From: Agromyces protaetiae | Lineage (GTDB): Bacteria > Actinomycetota > Actinomycetes > Actinomycetales > Microbacteriaceae | DNA: 64,000 nt | NCBI RefSeq assembly: GCF_004135405.1 | Contig: NZ_CP035491.1 | Coordinates: 2,480,001 to 2,544,000 of the forward strand | Direction of reading: 5' to 3' | Shown: positions 46,456 to 57,047 of the stretch, in pieces | Layout of the letters: each line of letters opens with the position of its first letter | Numbering within the stretch: the stretch's first letter is position 1 | The notes under the pieces: model-generated | What the model was told of the DNA's origin: nothing | What the model saw: only the letters and a program-made list of their open reading frames with translations | The model's database searches: none | Position numbers and translations under genes: made by a program

Positions 46456-47019
46456 ATGGCATCGACCGCAGACATCAAGAACGGCGTCGTCCTCAGCATC
46501 GACGGACAGCTCTGGAGCGTCATCGAGTTCCAGCACGTCAAGCCGGGCAAGGGCGGTGCGTTCGTCCGCACGAAGCTCAAGAACGTCGTCTCGGGCAAGG
46601 TCGTCGACCGCACGTACAACGCCGGCGCGAAGATCGACATCGAGAACGTCGACCGCCGCGACTTCACCTACCTGTACAACGACGGCGACGGCTTCGTCTT
46701 CATGGACGCGACCGACTACGACCAGATCACCGTCCCCGCGGCCACCGTCGGCGACGCCGCGAACTTCATGCTCGAGAACCAGCAGGTCACGATCGCCCTC
46801 AACAACGGCAACCCGCTCTACGTCGACCTCCCCGCGTCGGTCGTGCTCGAGATCACGTACACCGAGCCGGGCCTGCAGGGCGACCGCTCGACGGGCGGCA
46901 CGAAGCCCGCGACCGTCGAGACCGGCTACGAGATCCAGGTGCCGCTCTTCCTCGAGACCGGCACGAAGGTCAAGGTCGACACCCGCACGGGCGACTACCT
47001 CGGCCGCGTGAACGACTAG
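46456..47019 (+). CDS. efp: elongation factor P
   Basis: EF-P relieves ribosome stalling at polyproline. It has 187 residues. Domain I carries the exposed loop KPGKGGAF with K32 at the position that is modified in other bacteria; domains II and III follow ([22 protein letters not shown]). No modification enzyme gene adjoins. The stop TAG overlaps the nusB GTG by 1 bp. Confidence 0.96.
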   Translation: MASTADIKNGVVLSIDGQLWSVIEFQHVKPGKGGAFVRTKLKNVVSGKVVDRTYNAGAKIDIENVDRRDFTYLYNDGDGFVFMDATDYDQITVPAATVGDAANFMLENQQVTIALNNGNPLYVDLPASVVLEITYTEPGLQGDRSTGGTKPATVETGYEIQVPLFLETGTKVKVDTRTGDYLGRVND

Positions 47020-47432
47020 TGAGCGCCCGCACGAAGGCGCGCAAGCGCGCCCTCGACATGCTGTACTCGGCAGACATGCGCCAGGTGCCCGTGGCACAGG
47101 TGCTCGTCGCCGAGGCCGAGCGTGCCGCGGGCGAGCCCGAGCGCCAGGCGTCTTGGCTCTATGCGCGCGAGATCGTCGACGGCATCGTCGACCACGCAGA
47201 AGAGATCGACGAGCTCATCTCGACGCATGCGCGCGGGTGGACGCTCGAGCGCATGCCCGCGGTCGACCGCGCCCTGCTCCGTATCGGCGCGTGGGAGATC
47301 CTCTACAACGACGAGGTGCCCGACCCGGTCGCGATCTCCGAGGCCGTCGAGGCGGCCACGGTGCTCTCCACCGAAGACTCGGCAGGGTTCGTCAACGGGC
47401 TCCTCGCGGCGATCTCGCACTCGAAGGGCTGA
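47019..47432 (+). CDS. nusB: transcription antitermination protein NusB
   Basis: NusB binds boxA RNA with S10 for rRNA antitermination. It has 137 residues, all helical: ARKRALDMLYSADMRQVPV at the start, then VDRALLRIGAWEILYNDEVP and VNGLLAAISHS. GTG start overlapping efp; a strong terminator follows, closing the efp-nusB operon. Confidence 0.94.
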   Translation: MSARTKARKRALDMLYSADMRQVPVAQVLVAEAERAAGEPERQASWLYAREIVDGIVDHAEEIDELISTHARGWTLERMPAVDRALLRIGAWEILYNDEVPDPVAISEAVEAATVLSTEDSAGFVNGLLAAISHSKG

Positions 47433-47458
47433 GTCCCTCCGCTCTCACGCAGTTCTCG

Positions 47459-47494
47459 AACGGCGGCTCGACCTCACGGTCGGGCCGCCGTTTC
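47459..47494 (+). terminator. rho-independent terminator of efp-nusB
   Basis: A 15-bp stem (AACGGCGGCTCGACC on the left, one G-U pair) with loop TCAC ends in CCGTTTCGCG. Confidence 0.8.
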
Positions 47495-47558
47495 GCGTTC
47501 GCGACCGCTCGCGTGCGCTCGACCCGTCGAGGTAGCCTCGTGTGCAGGGGGTCGGGCG

Positions 47559-48290
47559 ATGATGCGCAAGTGGGGACGATCGATCACGGCGGCGGGAGTT
47601 CTCGTCGCGGCACTGGTGCTCGCAGGCTGTGCAAGCGGCGGGGACACCAGCGGCGGCGGGAACGGCGGCGGCGCGACGCAGACCGTCGCACCCGGCGACC
47701 TGCCCACGGGCGTCGAAGGCGCCGCGCACTTCGACGACTTCGCGCTCGTCGTGGGCGACGGCGACATCGACGTGCGCCTGTGGTTCGATCCGCGCTGCCC
47801 CGTCTGCGGGCACTTCGAGGAGGCCGCGGGCGAGCGGATCGCGGCGCTCGTCGACGACGGCACGATCACCTACTCACTCCACCCGATGAACTTCCTCGAC
47901 CGTGCTTCGCAGGGCACCCGCTACTCGTCGCGCGCCGGATCGGCGCTCACCTGCGTCGCCGTCGAACAGCCCGAACTCGTGCTCGACTCGCTCAAGGCGA
48001 TCTACGACGCCATCCCGCCCGAGGGGACCGCGGGGCTGGAGAACGCCGAGATCACGAGCGTGCTCGTGGACGGCGGAGTCGACGCGGGCATCGGCGACTG
48101 CGTCGACGCCGAGACGTATACGGCGTGGGTCCAGGCGTCCAACGACGCCGCGCTCGCGGGCATCGAAGGAGCCGACATCTCGGCGATCCAGGGCACGCCG
48201 ACGCTCATCGTGAACGGGACCGCGTACCGCGGCGACGTGATCGACACCGAGGCGATCGTCGCGTTCATCACGTCGGGCGGGCAGAGCTGA
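47559..48290 (+). CDS. DsbA/thioredoxin-fold lipoprotein
   Basis: This 243-residue secreted lipoprotein has a signal peptide (1-23) with lipobox LAGC, so C24 should be lipidated, then a Gly/Ser linker. The thioredoxin domain carries C80-P-V-C83 in WFDPRCPVCGHFEEAAG and the cis-Pro loop GTPTLIV. It probably acts as an extracytoplasmic thiol oxidase or reductase. Two further cysteines (in ALTCVAVE and GDCVDAE) could form a disulfide. AGGGGG lies ahead of the ATG-ATG start. Confidence 0.85.
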   Translation: MMRKWGRSITAAGVLVAALVLAGCASGGDTSGGGNGGGATQTVAPGDLPTGVEGAAHFDDFALVVGDGDIDVRLWFDPRCPVCGHFEEAAGERIAALVDDGTITYSLHPMNFLDRASQGTRYSSRAGSALTCVAVEQPELVLDSLKAIYDAIPPEGTAGLENAEITSVLVDGGVDAGIGDCVDAETYTAWVQASNDAALAGIEGADISAIQGTPTLIVNGTAYRGDVIDTEAIVAFITSGGQS

Positions 48291-48457
48291 GGCAGTCGCC
48301 CGTTTCTCGGTGCGCGCCCTGAGTGAGATCGAGCGCATGCACTGAGCGAGGTTGCGCGCCCACACCGATGCCGGGTCACCGGCGGGGCGGTTCACTGATC
48401 TCGGTGCCGATGCGGCGCCCGAAATCCACCATCTCCCCGCTCTGGAAGGAGCCTGCC

Positions 48458-48985
48458 ATGTCCTCTGTCCCCGCCGCTCCCGGCATCCAACCGGTCGGCC
48501 TTCCGCCGGTCCCCGCCGTCACGTTCGGCATCTTCGACCGGCTCCGTGCCGCAGAGGCCGGACTCAAGACGTTCCTCGAGAAGTGGAGCGTCGGCGCACT
48601 GCGCGTCTCGCTCGGCCTCGTGTTCGTCGTGTTCGGCGCCCTCAAATTCATCCCGGGCGCGAGCCCGCTCGAGTCGCTCGTCGAGCAGACGTGGGGCGTG
48701 CTGACGTTCGGCATCGTCGGCGGGCAGCTCGCGCTCATCCTGACGGCGATCATCGAGACGACCGCGGGCGTGCTGCTCGTCTCGGGCAAGTTCGCCCGCG
48801 TCGGCCTCGTCGTCCTCGCACTCGCGTTCGTCGGGATCCTCTCGCCGATCGCGTTCTTCCCGGGAGAGCTCTTCACCGAGACCGGTCCGACACTCCTCGG
48901 CCAGTACATCGTGAAGAACGTCGTGCTCATCGCCGCGGCGCTCGTCGTCGCCTCGAAGGTGCTCCGCGGGCCTGCGCGCCGGTGA
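48458..48985 (+). CDS. DoxX-like membrane protein
   Basis: This 175-residue protein has four hydrophobic segments (about 48-66, 85-108, 112-133, 148-166). VGALRVSLGLVFVVFGALKF resembles DoxX-family proteins. The function is unknown; DoxX proteins have been linked to thiol/oxidative stress, which would fit the DsbA-like neighbour. ATG with GGAAGGAG upstream. It is followed by a terminator. Confidence 0.7.
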   Translation: MSSVPAAPGIQPVGLPPVPAVTFGIFDRLRAAEAGLKTFLEKWSVGALRVSLGLVFVVFGALKFIPGASPLESLVEQTWGVLTFGIVGGQLALILTAIIETTAGVLLVSGKFARVGLVVLALAFVGILSPIAFFPGELFTETGPTLLGQYIVKNVVLIAAALVVASKVLRGPARR

Positions 48986-49005
48986 ACCCCGGTCGGCGGC
49001 TTCAC

Positions 49006-49042
49006 GAAGGGGCAGTATGCGCACGAAGCATCCTGCCCCTTC
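49006..49042 (+). terminator. terminator after the DoxX gene
   Basis: A 10-bp outer stem, GAAGGGGCAG / CTGCCCCTTC, and an inner ATGC / GCAT stem surround a 7-nt loop. It ends in CTTCTG. Confidence 0.75.
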
Positions 49043-49136
49043 TGCGCGCTCGGTCGCGCGGTGCGGATGTCCCGAGGTGCGCCGGATGCCTCGCGGGCGC
49101 GCCGTACGCACGGCGAAGCGCCGGGTCATCCGCTGA

Positions 49137-49142
49137 TAGGCT
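49137..49142 (+). promoter_or_regulatory. -10 element of the pyr operon
   Basis: TAGGCT would start transcription near 49149, giving a leader of about 50 nt that contains the PyrR-binding hairpin. Confidence 0.5.
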
Positions 49143-49166
49143 TGAGCGAATCGACCACCTTTAAGG

Positions 49167-49182
49167 GCGTCCTGTGAGACGC
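49167..49182 (+). promoter_or_regulatory. PyrR RNA-binding hairpin in the pyr leader
   Basis: The stem GCGTC / GACGC closes a CTGTGA loop. GTCCTGTGAGAC fits the PyrR-binding loop pattern UCCNGNGAG known from Bacillus and mycobacteria. The ribosome site GAAGGGAG (49184-49191) begins 1 nt after the stem, so PyrR bound with UMP should hide it and repress translation. The hairpin is seen; the control is inferred from the mycobacterial model. Confidence 0.65.
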
Positions 49183-49199
49183 AGAAGGGAGTCGGACTG

Positions 49200-49748
49200 A
49201 TGGCACGCGCCGTGCTCAACCAGGCTGACATCACGCGGGCGTTGACCCGCATCTCGCACGAGATCCTCGAATCCAATCGCGGAGCATCCGATCTCGTCAT
49301 ACTCGGCATCCCCACTCGCGGAGTCGCGCTCGCGCACCGCATCGCCGAGACCATCTCACGCATCGAACCCTCGTCGCCGTCGCCCGCAGAGCTCGCCGGC
49401 GCTCTCGACGTGACGATGTACCGCGACGACCTCGGGCGCACGCGCACGCGCACGCCGCACCCGACCGAGCTGCCCGCCGACGGCATCGACGGCAAGACCG
49501 TCGTCCTCGTCGACGACGTGCTCTACTCGGGCCGCACGATCCGCGCCGCGCTCGACGCCCTCGCCGACCTCGGCCGCGCGAAGGCCGTCCGCCTCGCCGT
49601 GCTCGTCGACCGGGGCCACCGCGAATACCCGATCCGGGCCGACTTCGTGGGCAAGAACCTCCCGAGCTCGAAGCACGAGCGCATCAACGTGCACCTCGAC
49701 GAGATCGACGGCGAAGACGTCGTCACGATCGAAGGCGGCGACGAATGA
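49200..49748 (+). CDS. pyrR: bifunctional pyr operon regulator / uracil phosphoribosyltransferase
   Basis: PyrR senses UMP and binds pyr mRNA. It has 182 residues with a type I PRTase fold; the PRPP loop is [18 protein letters not shown]. Basic residues in the N-terminal part ([23 protein letters not shown]) are as in the family. It is the first gene of the pyr operon, with a probable PyrR target hairpin in its own leader. ATGA overlap with pyrB. Confidence 0.95.
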   Translation: MARAVLNQADITRALTRISHEILESNRGASDLVILGIPTRGVALAHRIAETISRIEPSSPSPAELAGALDVTMYRDDLGRTRTRTPHPTELPADGIDGKTVVLVDDVLYSGRTIRAALDALADLGRAKAVRLAVLVDRGHREYPIRADFVGKNLPSSKHERINVHLDEIDGEDVVTIEGGDE

Positions 49749-50695
49749 GGCACCTCCTCGACACGCGCACCCTCTCGCGCGACGACGCGATCGCACTCCT
49801 CGACATCGCGGAAGACATGGCCGCCGTCCAGGACCGCGAGGTCAAGAAGCTCCCGACGCTCCGCGGCAAGACCGTCGTCAACCTCTTCTTCGAAGACTCG
49901 ACGCGCACCCGCATCTCGTTCGAGGCCGCGGCCAAGCGGCTCTCGGCCGACGTCATCAACTTCAGCGCCAAGGGCTCGAGTGTCTCGAAGGGCGAGAGCC
50001 TGAAGGACACCGCGCAGACCCTGCAGGCGATGGGCGCCGACGGCGTCGTCATCCGGCACCCGTCCTCGGGTGCGCCGCAGCTGCTCGCGACGAGCGGGTG
50101 GATCGACGCGGGCGTCGTCAACGCGGGCGACGGCACGCACGAGCACCCCACCCAGGCGCTCCTCGACGCGTTCACGATCCGTCGCCGACTCCACGGCACC
50201 GCGTCGCGCGGGCGCGACCTCGACGGCGTCCGGGGCGTCATCGTCGGAGACATCCTGCACTCGCGCGTGGCGCGCTCGAACGTGTGGCTCCTCGCGACGC
50301 TGGGCGCCCATGTGACGCTCGTCGCGCCGCCCACCCTGCTGCCCGTCTCGACGGCCGCGTGGCCCGCCGAGATCACCTACGACCTCGACGCCGCGCTCGC
50401 GCAGAAGCCCGACGTCGTCATGATGCTCCGCGTCCAGGCGGAGCGCATGCAGGGCGCGTTTTTCCCGAACAGCCGCGAATACGCACGTACCTGGGGTCTC
50501 GACGATGCCAGGTTCGCCCAGGTTGCGGACACTACGATGGTCATGCACCCCGGCCCGATGAACCGAGGCCTCGAGATCGCTGCGCGCGTCGCCGATTCGC
50601 CGCAGTCCACGGTGCGCGAGCAGGTCGCGAACGGAGTATCAGTGAGAATGGCCGCCCTCTATCTGCTGCTGTCCGGAGAACGGAGCGAGGCATGA
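49745..50695 (+). CDS. pyrB: aspartate carbamoyltransferase catalytic subunit
   Basis: PyrB joins carbamoyl phosphate and aspartate. It has 316 residues. The carbamoyl phosphate motif [12 protein letters not shown] is at 49-60 and the aspartate domain contains [10 protein letters not shown]. There is no pyrI regulatory-subunit gene, as in other Gram-positives. The stop overlaps the pyrC ATG by 4 bp. Confidence 0.97.
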   Translation: MRHLLDTRTLSRDDAIALLDIAEDMAAVQDREVKKLPTLRGKTVVNLFFEDSTRTRISFEAAAKRLSADVINFSAKGSSVSKGESLKDTAQTLQAMGADGVVIRHPSSGAPQLLATSGWIDAGVVNAGDGTHEHPTQALLDAFTIRRRLHGTASRGRDLDGVRGVIVGDILHSRVARSNVWLLATLGAHVTLVAPPTLLPVSTAAWPAEITYDLDAALAQKPDVVMMLRVQAERMQGAFFPNSREYARTWGLDDARFAQVADTTMVMHPGPMNRGLEIAARVADSPQSTVREQVANGVSVRMAALYLLLSGERSEA

Positions 50696-52062
50696 CCCGG
50701 CGCACCCTCATCTCTGGCGCGACCCTGCCCTCGGGCGAGCGCGCAGACCTGCTCCTCGACGGCGGCGTGATCGTCGAGGTCGGCAGCATCGCGGATGTCT
50801 CGGGCGCGGAGCGCATCGACGCGAACGGCCTCATCGCGCTCCCGGGGCTCGTCGACCTCCACACGCACCTGCGGGAGCCCGGGTACGAGCAGAGCGAGAC
50901 CGTCCTCACGGGCACGCAGGCCGCTGCGGCGGGCGGCTACACGGTCGTCTTCGCGATGGCGAACACATCGCCCGTCGCCGACAACGCCGGAGTCGTGGAA
51001 CAAGAGGCGAGCCTCGGTCGCGATGCCGGCTACGCGACCGTGCAGCCCATCGGCGCCGTGACCGTCGGCCTCAAGGGCGAGCAGCTCGCCGAGCTCGGCG
51101 CCATGGCCCGCTCGCGTGCGAACGTCCGCGTCTTCAGCGACGACGGCTTCTGCGTCGCCGACCCGCTGCTCATGCGCCGCGCCCTCGAGTACGTCAAGGC
51201 CTTCGACGGCGTCATCGCCCAGCACGCGCAAGAGCCGCGGCTCACCCAGGGTGCGCAGATGAACGAGGGCGCGCTCTCGGGCGAACTCGGACTCGCGGGC
51301 TGGCCCGCCGTCGCCGAGGAGTCGATCATCGCGCGCGACGTCCTCCTCGCCGAGCACGTCGGCTCGCGCCTGCACGTCTGCCACCTCTCGACCGCCGGAT
51401 CGATCGAGGTCGTGCGCTGGGCGAAGGCGCGCGGCATCCAGGTCACCGCCGAAGTGACGCCCCACCACCTCCTCCTCACCGAAGAGCTCGTCGCGACCTA
51501 CGACGCGCGCTACAAGGTGAACCCGCCGCTCCGTCGTGCCGAGGACGTCGAGGCCCTTCGCGACGCCCTCGCCGACGGCACGATCGACATCGTCGCGACC
51601 GACCACGCCCCGCACCCCGTCGAGGCCAAGGAATGCGAGTGGGACCAAGCCGCGAACGGCATGGTCGGGCTCGAGTCCGCGCTCGCGGTCGTGCAGCAGA
51701 CGATGGTCGACACGGGGCGCTTCGATTGGGCGGATGTCGCGCGCGTCATGAGCGCGACGCCCGCTCGCATCGGGCGGCTGGCCGGGCACGGCACCCCGCT
51801 CGCAGCCGGTCAGCCCGCCGAGCTCACCCTCCTCGACCCGACCGCGTCCGCCGAGTTCGGTCTCGAACGCCTCGCGGGCAAGAGCGTCAACTCGCCCTAC
51901 CTCGGGCGCACGCTCCCCGGGCAGGTGCTCTGGACCTTCCACCAGGGCTACGCGACCGTCGCCGACGGACAGGTTCGGGGCGCGGCCGAGATCGCCGCGC
52001 TTGCGGCATCGTTCGCGGCCGAGGCATCCGCCGCTTCGCGCACGGGGGTCTCGAATGGGTGA
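50692..52062 (+). CDS. pyrC: dihydroorotase
   Basis: This zinc amidohydrolase closes carbamoyl aspartate to dihydroorotate. It has 456 residues (type I). Metal-ligand motifs: [21 protein letters not shown], and DHAPH with the catalytic Asp. KVNPPLR is also conserved. The stop overlaps the next gene by 8 bp. Confidence 0.96.
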   Translation: MTRRTLISGATLPSGERADLLLDGGVIVEVGSIADVSGAERIDANGLIALPGLVDLHTHLREPGYEQSETVLTGTQAAAAGGYTVVFAMANTSPVADNAGVVEQEASLGRDAGYATVQPIGAVTVGLKGEQLAELGAMARSRANVRVFSDDGFCVADPLLMRRALEYVKAFDGVIAQHAQEPRLTQGAQMNEGALSGELGLAGWPAVAEESIIARDVLLAEHVGSRLHVCHLSTAGSIEVVRWAKARGIQVTAEVTPHHLLLTEELVATYDARYKVNPPLRRAEDVEALRDALADGTIDIVATDHAPHPVEAKECEWDQAANGMVGLESALAVVQQTMVDTGRFDWADVARVMSATPARIGRLAGHGTPLAAGQPAELTLLDPTASAEFGLERLAGKSVNSPYLGRTLPGQVLWTFHQGYATVADGQVRGAAEIAALAASFAAEASAASRTGVSNG

Positions 52063-52609
52063 GTTCTTCGGCATCCTCTTCGGCGTCGTGCTCGTCGGCG
52101 GCGCGGTCTTCCTCATGTGGCGCAGTTGGCGACGCCGCACCGAGCGCGACGCCGAACTGACGGCGTACCCGGTTCCGGCCGACCTTTCGACGCCCGACAT
52201 CGACGCCGAGATCCTGTACGTCGCGACGACCTTCGCCGAGACCCCGCTCGAACGGCTCGCCGTGCGCGGGCTCGCGTTCCGCGGCGCGGGCCGGCTCGAA
52301 GTGCACGCCGAGGGCGTGCTGCTCCGCATCGCGGGCGAGGTCGAGCCGAGCTTCCTCCCCGCCGACCGAATCGTCGACGCCGGAGCGGCGACCTACGCGA
52401 TCGACCGCGGCGTCGAGCCCGACGGGCTCGTCGCCCTGACCTGGATCATCGCGGGCACCGACCCCGAGGCCGAACCCGTGCAGGTCGACAGCTACCTTCG
52501 CGCCCGTGACCCGGGCGACACCGGCCGCATCATCGCAGCCGTCCACGAACTCGCCGCCTGGCGCCCCGCGCCGCGGCCCGACGCAGAGAGCGAGATCACG
52601 AATGACTGA
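52055..52609 (+). CDS. PH-like domain membrane protein of the pyr operon
   Basis: This 184-residue protein has one N-terminal membrane helix (about 4-22, [19 protein letters not shown]), a short basic stretch (RSWRRRTER) and a beta-rich PH-like domain. It lies between pyrC and carA, overlapping both by 8 bp, the usual place of this actinobacterial family. A direct role in pyrimidine synthesis is not known; coupling suggests fixed stoichiometry with the pathway. Confidence 0.8.
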   Translation: MGEFFGILFGVVLVGGAVFLMWRSWRRRTERDAELTAYPVPADLSTPDIDAEILYVATTFAETPLERLAVRGLAFRGAGRLEVHAEGVLLRIAGEVEPSFLPADRIVDAGAATYAIDRGVEPDGLVALTWIIAGTDPEAEPVQVDSYLRARDPGDTGRIIAAVHELAAWRPAPRPDAESEITND

Positions 52610-53759
52610 GGCGACGCCCCTGGCCGCCGAGCCGGCCGTGCTGGTCCTGGAGGACGGCACGAGATTCGAGGGCCGGGCGTATGGCGCCCGTGGCCGCACC
52701 CTCGGCGAGGCCGTCTTCGCGACCGGCATGACGGGCTACCAAGAGACGCTGACCGACCCGTCGTACGCCGGACAGATCGTGCTGCAGACCGCACCGCACA
52801 TCGGCAACACGGGCATGAACTCCGAAGACGAGGAGTCGGCGCGCATCTGGGTCGCCGGGTACATCGTGCGCGACCCCTCCCGCGTGGTCTCGAACTTCCG
52901 CGCCCAGCGCAGCCTCGACGACGACCTCGTTGCGTCGGGCGTCGTCGGCATCTCGGGCATCGACACGCGTGCCGTCACCCGCCACATCCGGTCGGCGGGC
53001 GCCATGCGCGCCGGCATCTTCTCGGGGGCCGACGCCGCGCTGAGCGCAGGGGAACAGCTCGACCTCGTGCGGAGCGGCGCCGAGATGGCGGGCCAGAACC
53101 TCTCGGGCGCCGTCTCGACCGCAGAGCCCTACTCGCTTCCCGCCCAGGGCGAGCGCGTCGGCTCCGTCGCCGTCCTCGACCTCGGCGTCAAAGCATCGAC
53201 CCTGCACTTCCTCGCCGAGCGCGGCTTCGACGTGCACGTCGTGCCGCAGACCGTCACGATCGACGAGATCCGCGCGCTCGAACCCGACGCGCTGTTCTTC
53301 TCGAACGGCCCGGGCGACCCCAGTGCGTCCGATCGCCACGTCGAGCTCCTCCGCGAGTCGCTCCGCGACGGCCGACCGTACTTCGGCATCTGCTTCGGCA
53401 ACCAGCTCCTCGGACGCGCGCTCGGCTACGAGACCTACAAACTGCCGTTCGGGCACCGCGGCATCAACCAGCCTGTGCTCGACAAGGCCACCGGCCGCGT
53501 CGAGATCACGGCGCACAACCACGGCTTCGCCGTCGCCGCGCCCATCGGCGAGGTGAGCGAGTCGAGCCAGGGCTTCGGCCGAGTCGAGGTCAGCCACGTC
53601 GACCTCAACGACGACGTCGTCGAGGGCCTCAACTGCCTCGACATCCCCGCGTTCAGCGTCCAGTACCACCCCGAGTCGGCGGCCGGCCCGCACGACGCCA
53701 ACTACCTCTTCGACCGTTTCCGCGACATGGTCCTCGCGAGCAAGGAGTCCGACGCCTGA
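52602..53759 (+). CDS. carA: carbamoyl phosphate synthase small subunit
   Basis: CarA is the glutaminase that feeds ammonia to CarB. It has 385 residues. The class I amidotransferase nucleophile is C264 ([11 protein letters not shown]) and the His/Glu pair is in [11 protein letters not shown]; the N-terminal CarA domain has [17 protein letters not shown] start overlapping the PH-like gene; the stop overlaps the carB ATG by 1 bp. Confidence 0.96.
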   Translation: MTEATPLAAEPAVLVLEDGTRFEGRAYGARGRTLGEAVFATGMTGYQETLTDPSYAGQIVLQTAPHIGNTGMNSEDEESARIWVAGYIVRDPSRVVSNFRAQRSLDDDLVASGVVGISGIDTRAVTRHIRSAGAMRAGIFSGADAALSAGEQLDLVRSGAEMAGQNLSGAVSTAEPYSLPAQGERVGSVAVLDLGVKASTLHFLAERGFDVHVVPQTVTIDEIRALEPDALFFSNGPGDPSASDRHVELLRESLRDGRPYFGICFGNQLLGRALGYETYKLPFGHRGINQPVLDKATGRVEITAHNHGFAVAAPIGEVSESSQGFGRVEVSHVDLNDDVVEGLNCLDIPAFSVQYHPESAAGPHDANYLFDRFRDMVLASKESDA

Positions 53760-56700
53760 TGCCCAAGCGCGACGACATCAATTCCGTCCTCGTCATCGGC
53801 TCCGGCCCGATCGTCATCGGTCAGGCCGCCGAGTTCGACTACTCGGGAACCCAGGCCTGCCGCGTGCTCCGAGCCGAGGGCGTGCGAGTCATCCTCGTGA
53901 ACCCGAACCCGGCCACGATCATGACCGACCCCGACTTCGCCGACGCCACCTACGTCGAGCCGATCACCCCCGAGGTCATCGAGTCGATCATCATCAAGGA
54001 GCGCCCGACGCGGTCCTCCCGACCCTGGGCGGTCAGACTGCCCTCAACGCGGCGATCGCGCTCGAAGAGGCGGGCATCCTCGCCAAGCACGGCGTCGAGC
54101 TCATCGGCGCCAAGGTCGACGCGATCCGCAAGGGCGAGGACCGCCAGCTCTTCAAGCAGCTCGTTCTCGAATGCGGGGCGGATGTCGCGAAGTCGGTCAT
54201 CTGCCACACGATGGACGAGCTGCTCGCCGGCGCCGAAGAACTCGGCTATCCGCTCGTCGTCCGCCCGAGCTTCACGATGGGCGGCCTCGGCTCGGGCTTC
54301 GCGTACAACGAAGAAGACCTCCGCCGCATCGGCGGCGCGGGGCTCCACGATTCGCCCACCAACGAGGTGCTCCTCGAGGAGTCGATCCTCGGCTGGAAGG
54401 AATACGAGCTCGAGCTCATGCGCGACACGGCCGACAACACGGTCGTCGTGTGCTCGATCGAGAACGTCGACCCCGTCGGCGTCCACACCGGCGACTCGAT
54501 CACCGTCGCGCCTGCGCTCACCCTCACCGACCGTGAGTACCAGAAGCTCCGCGACGTCGGCATCGACATCATCCGCGCCGTGGGCGTCGACACGGGCGGC
54601 TGCAACATCCAATTCGCCATCGACCCCACCGACGGCCGCATCATCGTCATCGAGATGAATCCTCGCGTCTCCCGCTCCTCGGCGCTCGCATCGAAGGCCA
54701 CGGGCTTCCCGATCGCGAAGATCGCCGCGAAGCTCGCGATCGGCTATCGCCTCGACGAGATCCCGAACGACATCACGCGTGTCACGCCGGCCTCGTTCGA
54801 GCCGACCCTCGACTACATCGTCGTCAAGGTGCCGCGGTTCGCGTTCGAGAAGTTCCCCGCCGCCGACCCGACGCTGACGACGACCATGAAGTCGGTCGGC
54901 GAGGCGATGGCGATCGGCCGCAACTTCTCGACCGCGCTCCAGAAGGCGCTCCGCTCGCTCGAGAAGCGCGGGTCGAGCTTCCACTGGGGCGAGGAGCCGC
55001 GTTCGGTCGAGGAGCTCCTCGAGCTCTCGAAGACCCCGACCGACGGTCGCATCGTGTGGGTGCAGCAAGCGCTCCGCAAGGGCGCCACGATCGAGCAGGC
55101 GTTCGAGGCGACGAAGATCGACCCGTGGTTCCTCGACCAGATCGTGCTCATCAACGAGGTCGCGAGCCACGTGGCATCCGCCCCCGCCCTCGACCACGAC
55201 ACCCTCGTGCTCGCGAAGGACCACGGCTTCTCCGACGCCCAGATCGCCGAACTTCGCGGCTTCGGGAGCGAAGCGGATGCACGTGAAGTTCGTCACATCC
55301 TCGGCATCCGCCCCGTGTACAAGACCGTCGACACGTGCGCGGGGAGTTCCCTGCGCTCACGCCGTACCACTACTCGAGCTACGACCAGGAGACCGAGGTC
55401 GCCCCGAGCGACCGCAAGAAGGTCGTCATCCTCGGCTCTGGCCCGAACCGCATCGGCCAGGGCGTCGAGTTCGACTACTCGTGCGTGCACGCCTCATTCG
55501 CCCTGAGCGCCGCCGGGTTCGAGACGATCATGATCAACTGCAACCCCGAGACGGTCTCGACCGACTACGACACGAGCGACCGGCTCTACTTCGAGCCGCT
55601 CACCCTCGAAGACGTGCTCGAGGTCATCCACGCCGAGTCGCAGTCGGGCGAGCTCGTCGGCGTCGTCGTCCAGCTCGGCGGTCAGACCGCACTCGGCCTC
55701 GCGAAGGGCCTCGAGGCCGCGGGCGTGCCGATCCTCGGCACGACCCCCGAGGCGATCGACCTCGCCGAGGAGCGCGGGCAGTTCTCCGCGATCCTCGACG
55801 CCGCAGGCCTCCTCGCGCCGAAGAACGGTACGGCGACCGACCTCGCGACGGCGGTGCATGTGGCCGAGGGCATCGGCTACCCCGTGCTCGTGCGTCCGAG
55901 CTTCGTGCTCGGCGGCCGCGGCATGGAGATCGTCTACGACACCGCGAACCTCGTCGACTACTTCTCGCGCATCGAAGGCCAGGGCATCGTGGGGCCGACC
56001 CACCCGCTCCTCGTCGACCGGTTCCTCGACGACGCGATCGAGATCGACGTCGACGCCCTCTACGACGGCACCGATCTCTACATCGGCGGCGTCATGGAGC
56101 ACATCGAAGAGGCGGGCGTCCACTCGGGCGACTCGAGCTGCACCCTCCCGCCCGTGACCCTCGGCCGCGCCGAGATCGACCGGGTGCGCGAGGCGACGCG
56201 CGCGATCGCCGAGGGCATCGGCGTCAAGGGCCTGCTCAACGTGCAGTTCGCGATCGGCGCGGGCGTGCTCTACGTGCTCGAGGCGAACCCGCGCGCGAGC
56301 CGCACGGTGCCCTTCGTGTCGAAGGCGCTCGGCATTCCGCTCGCCAAGGCCGCGAGCCGCATCATGACGGGCTCGACGGTCGCCGAACTCGTCGAAGAGG
56401 GTCTCCTCCCGGCGAACGACGGCTCGCGTGTCCCGCTCGACGCGCCCGTGGCCGTCAAGGAGGCCGTGCTGCCCTTCCACCGCTTCCGCACGCGCGAGGG
56501 CATCATGGTCGACTCCGTGCTGGGGCCCGAGATGCGTTCGACGGGCGAGGTCATGGGCATCGACCGCGACTTCCCGACGGCGTTCGCGAAGAGCCAGCTC
56601 GCCGCGTACGGCGGCATGCCGACCGGCGGCACGGTGTTCGTTTCGGTCTCCGACCGCGACAAGCGCTCCATCATCATGCCGATCCTCCGCATGCAGCACC

Positions 56701-57047
56701 TCGGATTCCGCATCACCGCGACCGAGGGCACGGCCGAGGTGCTGCGCCGCAACGGCATCCTCGCCGACGTCGTGCTCAAGTTCCACGACAAGCCGACCGA
56801 CGACGCGACGAGCGTCGTCGAGCTCATCGACCGCGGTGAGGTCGACATCGTCGTGAACACGCCGAGCGGTCGCACGGCGCGAGCCGACGGTTACGAGATC
56901 CGCGCCGCCGCCGTCGCCGCCGACATCCCGCTCTTCACGACGATCGCCGAACTGTCGGCTGCCGTCGCCTCGCTCGATGCGGGGACGGACGGGTTCGAGG
57001 TGACGAGCCTCCAGGAGTACGCGCGCCTCCGCGAGGTGGTCGCGTGA
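53759..57047 (+). pseudogene. carB: carbamoyl phosphate synthase large subunit, two frameshifts as read
   Basis: CarB makes carbamoyl phosphate from bicarbonate, ammonia and two ATP. Three segments in different frames join into one 1096-residue CarB. The first runs from [16 protein letters not shown] to IIIKERP; the second from [16 protein letters not shown] to KTVDTCAG; the third from [14 protein letters not shown] to LREVVA, covering the second ATP-grasp half and the MGS-like allosteric domain. One C is missing at 54004-54006 and one G at 55341-55344. Both ATP-grasp halves are otherwise intact. In an intact pyr operon this points to sequence error. Confidence 0.94.

Noticed and set aside
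53759-57047. Programmed frameshifting in carB
   Set aside because: There is no slippery heptamer or downstream structure of the known type. Two shifts in one gene, plus shifts at similar runs in rpsD, pdxY and DUF1697, fit sequence error better.
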